From assembly GCA_945285405.1 (NCBI GenBank), contig CALYQJ010000009.1:16759-80758 (forward strand): a stretch of 64,000 bases of DNA, read 5' to 3'. Made by a program: the position numbers and the translations under genes. How positions within the stretch are numbered: position 1 is the first letter of the stretch; the number at the start of each line of letters is the position of its first letter. The notes beneath the pieces were generated by a model, which did no database searches, was not told the DNA's origin, and saw only the letters and a list, made by a program, of their open reading frames with translations. Below are positions 54,797 through 63,868 of the stretch, in pieces. This DNA comes from an uncultured Lactobacillaceae bacterium (GTDB lineage: Bacteria > Bacillota > Bacilli > Lactobacillales > Lactobacillaceae).

Positions 54797-54925
54797 TTTG
54801 TGTATAGTTTTGTTACAATAAGAAATAAAATAGAAGTGGAATAGATATTAAAAAAGCTATACTATATTCTCATTAGTTAATTTTTAGGAGAGAAAATTAC
54901 TAACTTTAGGTAGGTTCATTAAGCT

Positions 54926-56677
54926 TTGAATGATAGATCAAAATTAATTAATAAAATTTCTAATTTTAGTTTGAACAAATTTAAAAAGCTACTCAAGGTT
55001 TCTCATCCCCGGTATTTTCATTTATTTGCTGGTATTGTATTAGGAATGATTTCTTCAGGAATTCAATTATTAATTCCTATTTTAGCGCAGTACTTGATTA
55101 ATAGTTTTAAAGAAAGAATAGATTACTGGTTAATTGTTAAAATAGTTGTAATGTTGGTTTTTACAGCAATTTTATCAGCCGGAGCGGGAACAATTTTAGG
55201 AGTTTTTGGCGAAAATGTGGTTGCAAATTTACGTAAAGAACTTTGGCACAAAATTATTGATTTACCCGTGAAGTATTTTGATCAAGTTAAATCAGGTGAT
55301 TTAGCATCTCGTCTTGCTAATGATACAACATTAATTAAAAACTTAATTGCTAACACTTTCCCAAGTGCGTTTTCTTCAATAATTTTAATTATTGGTTCGA
55401 TTATAATGATGTTAATCATGGATTGGAAAATGTCCATAATTATTTTTTTCTGTTTGCCTTTAATTTTCTTAGTTTTGGTTCCTTTAGTACACTTTGGACA
55501 AAATATTGGTCGCAAACGTCAAAATAAATTAGCAGATTTTAATGCTGCAATCAGCGAATCAATGGGAGAAATTCGTTTAGTCAAATCTTCTAATGCAGAA
55601 AATTATGAGCGCCATAAAGGTAATAAGTTAATTAATGAATTAAGGTTAATTGGGCGATATGAAGCAATTTATGATTCAATATTTCCCCCGTTTTTAACTA
55701 CCATTTTAATGTTTTTAATTTTGGGAATTATGGTTTATGGAGTACATCGGGTATCTGTAGGGACAATGACTTTTGGGATGTTGACTTCGTTTGTTCTCTA
55801 TCTTTCTAATTTTATGGCATCAATACCAGTCGTTACTAATTTATTTACTCAAACTGCTAAAGTTTCCGGTTCAACTGATCGAATTAGTGATATTTTACTT
55901 GAAAAGACTGAAGATTTAACTAATGGTATTAAGCAGGATATTTCAGGTCAAACCCTTCGAGCAAAGAATATTTCATTTTCTTACCTTACTAATAAACCAA
56001 TTTTAAAAAATATTTCTTTTAAAGCTAGTCCTAATACTATGGTAGCGTTTGTTGGACCTTCGGGAGGAGGGAAGTCTACAATTTTTTCATTGTTAGAGCG
56101 TTTTTATGAAGTTAATAGTGGCGAAATTGTGATAGGTGATCATAATATTAAAGATTTTAGTTTATTGGATTGGCGACGACAAATTGGTTATGTAGGGCAA
56201 GATTCCCCTCTATTTGCCGATACGATTCGAAATAATTTGGTTTATGGTTTAACTAAAAAATTTGAAGATCAAGAACTCTGGGATAAATTAAAACTAGCAT
56301 TTGCAGAAAAATTTGTGAGTGAGATGCCTGAACAATTAAATACTTTTGTTGGTGAAAGAGGAATAACTATCTCCGGGGGGCAAAGACAACGGTTAGCAAT
56401 TGCGCGTGCATTTTTGCGTGATCCTAAATTATTATTGTTTGATGAAGCAACTGCTAGTTTGGATTCTCAATCTGAAATGAAAATTCAAAATGCCTTAAAA
56501 AATTTAATGCAAGGTCGTACTACTTTAATTATTGCGCATCGTTTAGCTACAATTGTTGATGCAAATATGATTTATTTTGTTGAACATGGTCAAATTACAG
56601 GAGCCGGGACCCATCAAGAATTATTGAGATCTCATGCTTTATATGCTAAGTATGTTCAAGAACAGTTCAAAGCTTAA
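54926..56677 (+). CDS. ABC exporter, fused membrane and ATPase domains (multidrug/lipid type)
   Basis: 583 aa half-transporter. Six transmembrane helices (about 30-310) are followed by the ATPase with Walker A GPSGGGKST (about 378-386), signature ISGGQRQRLAIARAF, Walker B LLLFDEATASLD and the H-loop IAHRLAT. It acts as a homodimer or with a partner; LmrA/BmrA-like drug or lipid export is typical. The TTG start at 54926 has only a weak upstream AGGTAGG, so the start is uncertain. It stands alone but next to an ABC/two-component module. Confidence 0.88.
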   Translation: MNDRSKLINKISNFSLNKFKKLLKVSHPRYFHLFAGIVLGMISSGIQLLIPILAQYLINSFKERIDYWLIVKIVVMLVFTAILSAGAGTILGVFGENVVANLRKELWHKIIDLPVKYFDQVKSGDLASRLANDTTLIKNLIANTFPSAFSSIILIIGSIIMMLIMDWKMSIIIFFCLPLIFLVLVPLVHFGQNIGRKRQNKLADFNAAISESMGEIRLVKSSNAENYERHKGNKLINELRLIGRYEAIYDSIFPPFLTTILMFLILGIMVYGVHRVSVGTMTFGMLTSFVLYLSNFMASIPVVTNLFTQTAKVSGSTDRISDILLEKTEDLTNGIKQDISGQTLRAKNISFSYLTNKPILKNISFKASPNTMVAFVGPSGGGKSTIFSLLERFYEVNSGEIVIGDHNIKDFSLLDWRRQIGYVGQDSPLFADTIRNNLVYGLTKKFEDQELWDKLKLAFAEKFVSEMPEQLNTFVGERGITISGGQRQRLAIARAFLRDPKLLLFDEATASLDSQSEMKIQNALKNLMQGRTTLIIAHRLATIVDANMIYFVEHGQITGAGTHQELLRSHALYAKYVQEQFKA

Positions 56678-56711
56678 TGTAAAATTTAATGTTAAATCTT
56701 TTCTAGCATAA

Positions 56712-56760
56712 TATGACAAATGTAATGTAATTTAGTGACATAGCGCACTTCTTTTATAAC
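56712..56760 (+). promoter_or_regulatory. Promoter of the ABC/two-component module with a possible response-regulator palindrome
   Basis: TATAAC (56755-56760) has a poor -35, TTAGTG, 17 bp upstream. TATGACA (56712-56718) and TGACATA (56736-56742) form an imperfect inverted repeat overlapping that -35. LuxR-type response regulators such as LiaR and DesR bind similar palindromes. The weak -35 would fit activation. Confidence 0.35.
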
Positions 56761-56796
56761 ACTTCTTTATTTAAAATCCTTAATAAGAGGTGGAAA

Positions 56797-57684
56797 GTGA
56801 AAAAAGTAATTGAAGTTCAAAATTTATATTTTAATTATGGTACAAAAAAAGTTTTAAAGGGATTAAATTTTATCGTTAATCCCGGAGAGATTATTGGATT
56901 ATTAGGCAGTAATGGTGCCGGTAAGACTACGTTGTTGAGTATTTTGCTTGGACTTTTGCCGGCAAATAAAACTACTTGGGTTTTAGAAAAGTCTCCTGGA
57001 TCTAAAAGGGCTAAAGAAAAAATCGGTTCAATGCTCCAAGGTGATTTGATACTCGGTAAAGTTAAAGTTTCAGAAATGTTAAAAGAAACGGCTATTCGTT
57101 ATCCTAATCCCCAGTCGTTGACTAAGATTTTAAATCAAATTAATTTAGTATCAGAGTCAAATAAATATCTTAGTGAACTTTCGGGGGGACAATTACGTCG
57201 AGTAATGTTAGGCATGGCCTTAATTGGTAACCCTGATTTATTATTTTTAGATGAGCCAACTTTAGAAATGGATGTGAAATCGCGGCAAGACTTTTGGAAA
57301 TTAATTCAGCAAATGAAATTATCAGGGAAAACGATCTTATTAAGTAGCCATTATTTAAATGAAATTGAAAACGTAGTTGATCGAATTTTTATTTTACAAA
57401 ATGGTAATTTTATTTTTCAAGGGACTTTTCCTGAGTTGCAATCACTTAATCATGAAACACAACTTAGTTTTAAAACTAAGTTGAGTCCCCAATTTTTTAA
57501 AAATTTACCAGGAGTAAAAAATGTTGAATTGGACCATGATTTAATTAAATTAATCAGTCAAGATGGTGATCAAACTCTTAATGCCTTAAAAAATAATTTG
57601 AGTCAACTTAAACAGATTACTATTGAACGTCAATCACTTGACAATATTTTTATAGAACTTACTAAAAAGGAATCAGTGAAATGA
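56797..57684 (+). CDS. ABC transporter ATP-binding protein
   Basis: 295 aa, GTG start with AGAGGTGG upstream. Walker A GSNGAGKTT (about 36-44), signature LSGGQLRR and Walker B LLFLDEPTLEMD are present, plus a C-terminal extension (about 215-295) typical of ABC-2 antibiotic or polysaccharide exporter ATPases. It forms a unit with the downstream permease, kinase and response regulator; all junctions overlap by 4 to 11 bp. Confidence 0.92.
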   Translation: MKKVIEVQNLYFNYGTKKVLKGLNFIVNPGEIIGLLGSNGAGKTTLLSILLGLLPANKTTWVLEKSPGSKRAKEKIGSMLQGDLILGKVKVSEMLKETAIRYPNPQSLTKILNQINLVSESNKYLSELSGGQLRRVMLGMALIGNPDLLFLDEPTLEMDVKSRQDFWKLIQQMKLSGKTILLSSHYLNEIENVVDRIFILQNGNFIFQGTFPELQSLNHETQLSFKTKLSPQFFKNLPGVKNVELDHDLIKLISQDGDQTLNALKNNLSQLKQITIERQSLDNIFIELTKKESVK

Positions 57685-58448
57685 AAATCTTTTTGCAACA
57701 ATTAAAATTTGATAGTAAACGAATTGTTTTTCGCAATCAATCTTATATTTTTTTTACGATTTTGTTACCGTTATTTTTTTATGTTTTATATACTAAAATT
57801 TTCAATACGGGACCAACAACTCAAGTTTTAACCTATGCTAAAACTTTTTTGGGAAGTATGGCAGTTTATAGCTTTTTAATTAATGCTATATTTGGTTTAG
57901 CACAACTTTTAAAAAGCGATAAGGATCACAAATATCTAATATGGCTTTATCTCATGCCCAAGGGGTATCTATCTTATTACTTTTCAATTAGTTTAATCAT
58001 GGTAATTATAAATATTTTATCATTAGGAATTTTGGGGTTATGTGCATTTCTAATTAATGGTATTAGTTTCACTATTCAACAATGGCTTTTTTTAATAGGT
58101 GGATTGATGTTAGCTCAAATACCTTCTCTACTTTTAGGGTATGCAGTTTCATTTATTAAAAAACGCGAAACTTTAAGTATTGTGAGTAATTTAATTACTT
58201 TTCCTTTAGCAATTGTGAGTGGTTTATGGTGGCCACTAAGCGTATTACCTAATTGGGCTCAATCAATAGGTAAAATAATGCCAACTTATTTTGCTAATCA
58301 ATGGTTTAATCAAATTATGTTTAATCAACCATTTGTATGGAAAAATTTTTATGGAATTATGTTTTGGATTTTAATTAATATTGTTTTAATTCAAATAGTA
58401 AGATTTTTTGTAAAGAAGCAGGGAATTTTTTTACAAAATGATGAATAA
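57681..58448 (+). CDS. ABC-2 type permease
   Basis: 255 aa with about six transmembrane helices and the late LAIVSGLWWPLSVLPNWAQSIGKIMPTYF segment, a hallmark of ABC-2 permeases of the YvfS type. It pairs with the preceding ATPase to export an unknown compound, likely an antimicrobial peptide or lipid-like substrate. It overlaps the ATPase gene by 4 bp and the kinase gene by 11 bp. Confidence 0.87.
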   Translation: MKIFLQQLKFDSKRIVFRNQSYIFFTILLPLFFYVLYTKIFNTGPTTQVLTYAKTFLGSMAVYSFLINAIFGLAQLLKSDKDHKYLIWLYLMPKGYLSYYFSISLIMVIINILSLGILGLCAFLINGISFTIQQWLFLIGGLMLAQIPSLLLGYAVSFIKKRETLSIVSNLITFPLAIVSGLWWPLSVLPNWAQSIGKIMPTYFANQWFNQIMFNQPFVWKNFYGIMFWILINIVLIQIVRFFVKKQGIFLQNDE

Positions 58449-59562
58449 AATTCTAAAACTTGATTTTAATTTTTGGCATATTTTTTCTTACATCTGGTTA
58501 ATTTATTTGTTCTATCCAATCCAGAATTATTTACCGGTAAAAAGTAATCATGATTTACTGGGGTTAATTATCCTTGCTTTATTTGTGGTTAGTTATATTT
58601 TAGTTGATAAAAGTAATCGATACTTGAAGTATATGATATTTTTAGAATTAACACTTATTGAATTATTTGTCTTTTTTTCTAATGGATATGGTCTTCAGTT
58701 ATTAATTTATCCAGGTTGGCAAATAAGCTCAATCTTAGGAAATTATTCTCAAAAATATTTTCAGAAATTTTGTAAACTTTATTATTCACTATTAATTATT
58801 GATTTATTAATTTTATTTTTCGTAAAATCGTTAATTTTTAAACAATCTTTTACATTAATAATTATTATTTTTTTTATTTTAATTGCGCCACCCTTAGCTT
58901 ATTCTTTAATTTACAATATAGCTAAAAATCGGCATTTAAATCAAACTAATCGGCGTCTTGAAGCAGTGATTCAACGTGGAGAACGTGATCGAATTGCCCG
59001 TGATTTACACGATACTTTAGGTCAAAGTTTCTCCATGATTACTATTAAAGCAGAGCTAGCAGAAAAACTGTTAGAAAAAAGACCACAACAAGTGGTAGAA
59101 GAACTACGTGATATTGCCCATACTAGTCGTCAAAATTTGCAGTTAGTTCGGGACATTGTTAATGATTTATATCAAAAATCTTTAAGTGAAGTTTTGATCG
59201 AACAGAATAAGAATTTAATAAAAGTTAATTTAGTCTTGGAAACTAAGGGTGAAAGTGAGGCTTTAAAGTGGCCAACAAAAATTCAAAGTGAATTTGCTAG
59301 TGTAATCCCTGAAGCCATTACTAATATTATTCGACATGCTCATGCCAAAAAAGTATTTATGAATTTTATAGAAGAAACCACATTCTATCAGATTACTATT
59401 CATGATGATGGTCATGCTAAGAAATTTGAGCGTGAAGGTTCAAAGGGAATTTATGGGATGACTCAACGTTTAAAAGAAGCTGGTGGTAGGTTAATAATAA
59501 ATCATCAATTTAATGGAACAGATGTAAAGTTTATCCTTTTTAAGGACAATAAAAATGATTAA
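58438..59562 (+). CDS. Sensor histidine kinase (DesK/LiaS-type, HisKA_3)
   Basis: 374 aa. Five or six transmembrane helices (about 12-160) are linked directly to the kinase core: ERDRIARDLHDTLGQSFS carries the phosphorylated His, EAITNIIRHAHAKK is the N box, and GSKGIYGMTQRLKEAGG is the ATP-lid region. With little extracytoplasmic sequence, it probably senses membrane state or transporter activity, as DesK-type kinases do. It is co-transcribed with its response regulator (8-bp overlap). Confidence 0.92.
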   Translation: MMNKILKLDFNFWHIFSYIWLIYLFYPIQNYLPVKSNHDLLGLIILALFVVSYILVDKSNRYLKYMIFLELTLIELFVFFSNGYGLQLLIYPGWQISSILGNYSQKYFQKFCKLYYSLLIIDLLILFFVKSLIFKQSFTLIIIIFFILIAPPLAYSLIYNIAKNRHLNQTNRRLEAVIQRGERDRIARDLHDTLGQSFSMITIKAELAEKLLEKRPQQVVEELRDIAHTSRQNLQLVRDIVNDLYQKSLSEVLIEQNKNLIKVNLVLETKGESEALKWPTKIQSEFASVIPEAITNIIRHAHAKKVFMNFIEETTFYQITIHDDGHAKKFEREGSKGIYGMTQRLKEAGGRLIINHQFNGTDVKFILFKDNKND

Positions 59563-60169
59563 ATTGTATCTAGCTGAAGATCAAAGTATTTTAAATTCAG
59601 CATTGAAACAGTTATTAGATTTAGAAGATGATTTTTCGGTTATTGGTAGTGCTCTCGATGGGTTCAAAGCGTGGAATGATTTATGTTATTTAAAGCCTGA
59701 TATAGCTATTTTAGACATTGAAATGCCAAAATTAAGTGGTTTAGATATAGCGGAAAGAATTCATGATTTGAAGTTACCCATTAAAGTAATTGTTTTAACC
59801 ACTTTTGCACATAAAAGTTACTTTGAACGCGCAGTTAAAGCTCAAGTTTCAGGCTATCTATTAAAAGATATTTCTAGCGAAAAATTGATTGATGTGATTC
59901 ATCAAGCAATGGAAGGTAATACCTTTTACTCACCAGAATTAGTAGTAAATATGATAAGTGTAATTAATAATCCTTTAACTAAAAGAGAAATTGAAATTTT
60001 AAATTTAGCTCAGTCAGGTTTGAATTCGAAGGAAATTGCAACAAAATTATTTTTATCGGATGGTACGGTTCGTAACTATTTTTCTGCAATATTTAGCAAA
60101 TTGGGTGTGCATAATCGAATTGAAGCAATCAATTTAGCTCAAAAGTATAAATGGCTAAAAATTAATTGA
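59555..60169 (+). CDS. NarL/LuxR-family response regulator
   Basis: 204 aa. The receiver domain has AEDQ, phosphoacceptor Asp in AILDIEMPKLSG (about 54) and the conserved Lys in LLKDISSEKL. The C-terminal GerE-type helix-turn-helix reads LTKREIEILNLAQSGLNSKEIATKL followed by GTVRNYFSAIFSKL. It probably controls the ABC genes of its own unit, as in the YvfRSTU and similar modules. No terminator is apparent after it. Confidence 0.93.
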   Translation: MIKLYLAEDQSILNSALKQLLDLEDDFSVIGSALDGFKAWNDLCYLKPDIAILDIEMPKLSGLDIAERIHDLKLPIKVIVLTTFAHKSYFERAVKAQVSGYLLKDISSEKLIDVIHQAMEGNTFYSPELVVNMISVINNPLTKREIEILNLAQSGLNSKEIATKLFLSDGTVRNYFSAIFSKLGVHNRIEAINLAQKYKWLKIN

Positions 60170-60249
60170 TCACTTTTTGTAAGTATAATTAGTTTTATTA
60201 AAAAAAATGTGTAACAATAAAACTAATATAAACAAAAGGGTGAATTATA

Positions 60250-61347
60250 ATGTCAAATTTGCTGGATTATTTACAAAACGTCAATCAGTCATGGCAAAAA
60301 ATACCATTTAATGAAGTAGATGCGTTAATATTGGCCCAAGCTGCTTATTTGGCATACCGACCTTTATTAAAAAATCATTATCATCAATTTAAGGACTTAA
60401 AAAACCAAACAACTTTAATTAGAAAAGCTGTTTCGACAACTTGGTATCCCGAAGAGAATCAAAAATTGATTACTGCATTGGCTCAAAATCAGCGTTTTAG
60501 TGAAATACAATGGTCAGATTTTTGGGAAATAAATGATCATAATACTCAACAGCAGTTCTCGGCTATCACTTTTAAATTACCAAATAATTGTTATTACTTG
60601 TCATTTGGGGGAACCGATGGAACTTTTTTAGGAATTAAAGAGGATTTAAATATGTCTTTCCAAAAAATTGTTCCTTCACAACGTTCCGGTCTCAAATATT
60701 TTAATCAGATTTCTCAAAAATATTCCGGTGAATTTTATTTAGGAGGTCATTCTAAAGGGGGAAATGTTGCTATTTATAGTTTGTTACATGCAAGTTTAGC
60801 GGATCAAGTTCGAATTAAAAAAGTTTTTAATTTTGATGGCCCCGGTTTTGGTAATGATGAAAAAAGTCTGTCGTATAATCAAATAAAAAATAAAGTTAAT
60901 AAATTTGTACCGCAATCTTCAGTAGTTGGGCGGCTCTTAGAGTCACGCCATGACTTTATTGTTGTCAAAAGTTCGGGTAGAGGATTTCATCAGCACGATT
61001 TATTTACTTGGCAAGTTGAAAATCATCATTTGGTAACATTACCAGAAACTGATGCTTTTTCGAATTATGTTAGTCAAACAACAAGTGAAGTTGTGGCTGA
61101 AATTGATGATGAAAATAAAGAATATTATTTGGACTCTTTATATGATTTATTTACTGCTACTGATATAGCTAGTGTAACTGATTTGAAGAAAAATTGGTTG
61201 CCTAATTTAATTGAATTATTAAAAGTAATTAAAGACTCTGATCCCCAACTTCGTAAATCGTGGTTAACCACTACTAAAGATATGGTAATAATTTCCTTTA
61301 AATCAACCAAGATTTTATTTAAGAAAAACAAATATAGGAGTCCTTAA
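60250..61347 (+). CDS. Mbeg1-like (DUF2974) alpha/beta-hydrolase
   Basis: 365 aa, cytoplasmic, with no signal peptide. The nucleophile elbow GHSKGGNVAIY (about 174-184) is the typical GHSKGG of DUF2974. YLSFGGTDGTFLGIKEDLNMSF upstream and FNFDGPGFG after it are further family landmarks, and a His is expected in the GRGFHQHDLF region (about 248-257). The substrate is unknown, as for the family. It has an AAAGGGTGAA RBS and is followed by a 206-aa beta-sandwich ORF after only 4 bp. Confidence 0.82.
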   Translation: MSNLLDYLQNVNQSWQKIPFNEVDALILAQAAYLAYRPLLKNHYHQFKDLKNQTTLIRKAVSTTWYPEENQKLITALAQNQRFSEIQWSDFWEINDHNTQQQFSAITFKLPNNCYYLSFGGTDGTFLGIKEDLNMSFQKIVPSQRSGLKYFNQISQKYSGEFYLGGHSKGGNVAIYSLLHASLADQVRIKKVFNFDGPGFGNDEKSLSYNQIKNKVNKFVPQSSVVGRLLESRHDFIVVKSSGRGFHQHDLFTWQVENHHLVTLPETDAFSNYVSQTTSEVVAEIDDENKEYYLDSLYDLFTATDIASVTDLKKNWLPNLIELLKVIKDSDPQLRKSWLTTTKDMVIISFKSTKILFKKNKYRSP

Positions 61348-61351
61348 ATTT

Positions 61352-61972
61352 ATGAATATTGAAATGGATATTAAAAATTTCCAAGCGGTTAATACGACTA
61401 TTAAAGAGGTTCAATTAGATCATACTAATACTTTACAAGTGATTAAAGCTAAAAAGATTAACCAATTTGATGAAAATACATATGCTAAATTAAAAGATTT
61501 AACTTTTAAGAATGGTTTAATTGAAGTTAAAATGCTTAGTCGTTTACTACCTGACGCTCCAGAATTTGCACGTGGTTTTATTGGATTGGCTTTTCGAATT
61601 AATAATGATGATTCAGCTTTTGAAGCATTCTATTTTCGGCCGACTAATGGATTAAAACAGACTGATGATTCAATTCGCCAAAATCATGCTTGGCAGTATT
61701 TTTCTTATCCAAAATATACTTTTTCTTATATGCGTGAGCATAAAATTAAAGGTTTTGAAGGACCTGCAAATATAAAATTAGATCAGTGGATTAGTTTAAA
61801 AATAGTAATTAAAAATGCCAAAGCAAAGTTTTATTTAAATCAGCAAATAAATCCTATTTTAAAAGTAGATCAACTAAAAATGGGTGCTAATATCGGCGGA
61901 TCGGTTGGATTTTTTGTTGATATTGGTACGGTTGCTTATTTTAAAGATTTAGTGATTGTAACAAATGATTAA
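61352..61972 (+). CDS. Predicted beta-sandwich (DUF1080/concanavalin-like) protein
   Basis: 206 aa, no signal peptide or membrane segment. Strands such as GLIEVKMLSRL, GFIGLAFRINND, FEAFYFRPTNG, WISLKIVIKNAKAKFYLN and GGSVGFFVDIGTVAYFKDL follow the pattern of DUF1080 or LamG-type jelly rolls that bind or cleave glycans. In other bacteria these are usually secreted; this one looks cytoplasmic. Its gene is linked to the Mbeg1-like hydrolase. Function unknown. Confidence 0.65.
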   Translation: MNIEMDIKNFQAVNTTIKEVQLDHTNTLQVIKAKKINQFDENTYAKLKDLTFKNGLIEVKMLSRLLPDAPEFARGFIGLAFRINNDDSAFEAFYFRPTNGLKQTDDSIRQNHAWQYFSYPKYTFSYMREHKIKGFEGPANIKLDQWISLKIVIKNAKAKFYLNQQINPILKVDQLKMGANIGGSVGFFVDIGTVAYFKDLVIVTND

Positions 61973-62034
61973 TAAATTTATTTAATTTTAATTATTATAA
62001 ACATTTTATAGTTAAAAAAATTAAAAGAAGCAAG

Positions 62035-62061
62035 AAAAGCCAACCTAATGGTTGGCTTTTT
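62035..62061. terminator. Bidirectional terminator between beta-sandwich gene and uvrC
   Basis: AAAAGCCAACC/GGTTGGCTTTT, loop TAAT, a perfect 11-bp stem with T-runs on both strands. The uvrC stop codon touches its edge. Confidence 0.9.
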
Positions 62062-63868
62062 AACTTACTTTTTTATGAGAAATTTTATTTAAAGTTAGTT
62101 TAATAGTTTCAGCTACAGTTTGTGAAATACCTAACTTCATTAGGTCTTTCACAGGAGCGGTTTTAATTTTAGAAATTGAATGATATTTTTGTAAAAGTTT
62201 GGTGCGAGTTTTTGGACCAACACCTTTGATCATTTCAAGTTGAGAAGATAGAGCATTTTTATTATGAGTCTTGCGATGAAAAGTAATTGCAAACCGATGG
62301 ACTTCATCTTGGATTCTTGTTAATAAGAAAAATCCCTGACTATGAGGATCTAAAGGTACCAAATGAGCATCTTCTCCCGTGATTAAATGAGATGTTCGGT
62401 GATGGTTATCTTTAACCATCCCGGCAACTGGAATATTAATTCCTAATTCATTATGTAAGACGTCTAAAATTACATTTAATTCGATTTCTCCACCGTCCAT
62501 TAAGATTAAATCAGGAAATGGTTGTTTTTCTTTAATTAATCGAGAATAGCGGCGATAGATTATTTCACGAGTATTAGCAGCTTCATCAGCACCATCATGT
62601 TTTTCTAAAACATTTTTAATTTTATATTTACGATAATTTGATTTTTCGGGTTTACCGTCCACAAAACTGACCATTGCTGATACAGCATCGGTTCCTTGGA
62701 TATGTGAATGATCAAAAGACTCAATCACATGGCCATAAGGAAGGCCTAAAGCATCAAAGATTTCTTTTTGGGCTCCTACAGTCTGGCGATTATCTAATTC
62801 CATTAAGCGGAACTTCTCTTCTAAAGAAATTTTAGCATTATCACGAGCCATCATTAATAAGTCACGTTTTTGTCCACGTTTAGGTGTCCGAAATGGAATA
62901 TGAAGAATTTCAGTTAAAGGTTCCTGGTCAATTTTGGCAGGAACTAAAATTTCTCGTGGCAAAACGTTATTTTTTCGATTATAAAATTGCAAAATAAAAC
63001 TTGCCAATTCTTCTTCAGGTTCATTAATGCATGGAAAAATTCGCTTTTCTCGTTTCATTAATCTTGCTTGACGGATAAAGAAGACTTGAATTGAAATATA
63101 TCCTTTATCCACATAAAAATTGAAGAGGTCTCGGGGCGTATAATCGTTGGAAATAATTTTTTGTTTTTCAACTGTCTGCTCAATATAATTAATTTGATCA
63201 CGCAATTCCGCAGCACGTTCAAATTCGAGATTTTGAGCAGCATTTTGCATCTTTTTTGTTAAAGCTTTTTTGACAGTAGTAACATTACCATTTAAAAAGC
63301 GCTTAATTTTGTTAATATTTTTTTGATATGCTTCTGGTGGAACTTCTTTAAAGCAAGCACCAAGACATTGCCCCATATGATAGTAAAGACAAGGCCTTTT
63401 CAGATGTCCAGAACAACGCCTTAATGGATAAACTTTTTGTAAAAAGTGCAAAGTTTCCTCTGCTGCATAAACATTAGGATAGGGTCCAAAATAATACCCT
63501 CCATCTTTTTTAACTTTTCCAGTAATTTTAATTTGCGGATCACGTTCATTTGTGATCTTAATATAAGGATAACCAGTCCCTTTTTTTAGTTTGATATTGT
63601 AGTATGGCTGGTGTTTTTGAATTAAGGTTATTTCTAGAAGAAAAGCTTCCTTATCAGTTGCGGTAATAATTGTTTCAAAATCTTGAATCTCGCTGACAAG
63701 TTTTGCTGTTTTACCTTCATGACTGCTTTTAAAGTAAGAGCGAACACGGTTTTTTAGATTTTTAGCTTTGCCAACATAAATAATTTTTGCATTCAAATCT
63801 TTCATCAAATAGCAGCCTGGGCGATCAGGTAGTAATGTTAATTTGTGTTCTAAATATTCTGTGGTCAA
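62060..63868 (-). CDS. uvrC: Excinuclease ABC subunit C
   Basis: 602 aa, TTG start with GAAAGGA upstream. The N-terminal GIY-YIG nuclease (LPDRPGCYLMKD then IYVGKAKNLKNRVRSYF) makes the 3' cut, a UVR motif (about 200-235) binds UvrB, the central RNase H-like domain with the catalytic Asp in the QGTDAVSAMVSF region makes the 5' cut, and the C-terminal helix-hairpin-helix pair (IKGVGPKTRTKLL) binds DNA. This is full length. It completes lesion excision with UvrAB, which are not in the window. The last 130 bp of the window hold only its upstream region. Confidence 0.96.
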   Translation of the reverse strand: MTTEYLEHKLTLLPDRPGCYLMKDLNAKIIYVGKAKNLKNRVRSYFKSSHEGKTAKLVSEIQDFETIITATDKEAFLLEITLIQKHQPYYNIKLKKGTGYPYIKITNERDPQIKITGKVKKDGGYYFGPYPNVYAAEETLHFLQKVYPLRRCSGHLKRPCLYYHMGQCLGACFKEVPPEAYQKNINKIKRFLNGNVTTVKKALTKKMQNAAQNLEFERAAELRDQINYIEQTVEKQKIISNDYTPRDLFNFYVDKGYISIQVFFIRQARLMKREKRIFPCINEPEEELASFILQFYNRKNNVLPREILVPAKIDQEPLTEILHIPFRTPKRGQKRDLLMMARDNAKISLEEKFRLMELDNRQTVGAQKEIFDALGLPYGHVIESFDHSHIQGTDAVSAMVSFVDGKPEKSNYRKYKIKNVLEKHDGADEAANTREIIYRRYSRLIKEKQPFPDLILMDGGEIELNVILDVLHNELGINIPVAGMVKDNHHRTSHLITGEDAHLVPLDPHSQGFFLLTRIQDEVHRFAITFHRKTHNKNALSSQLEMIKGVGPKTRTKLLQKYHSISKIKTAPVKDLMKLGISQTVAETIKLTLNKISHKKVS

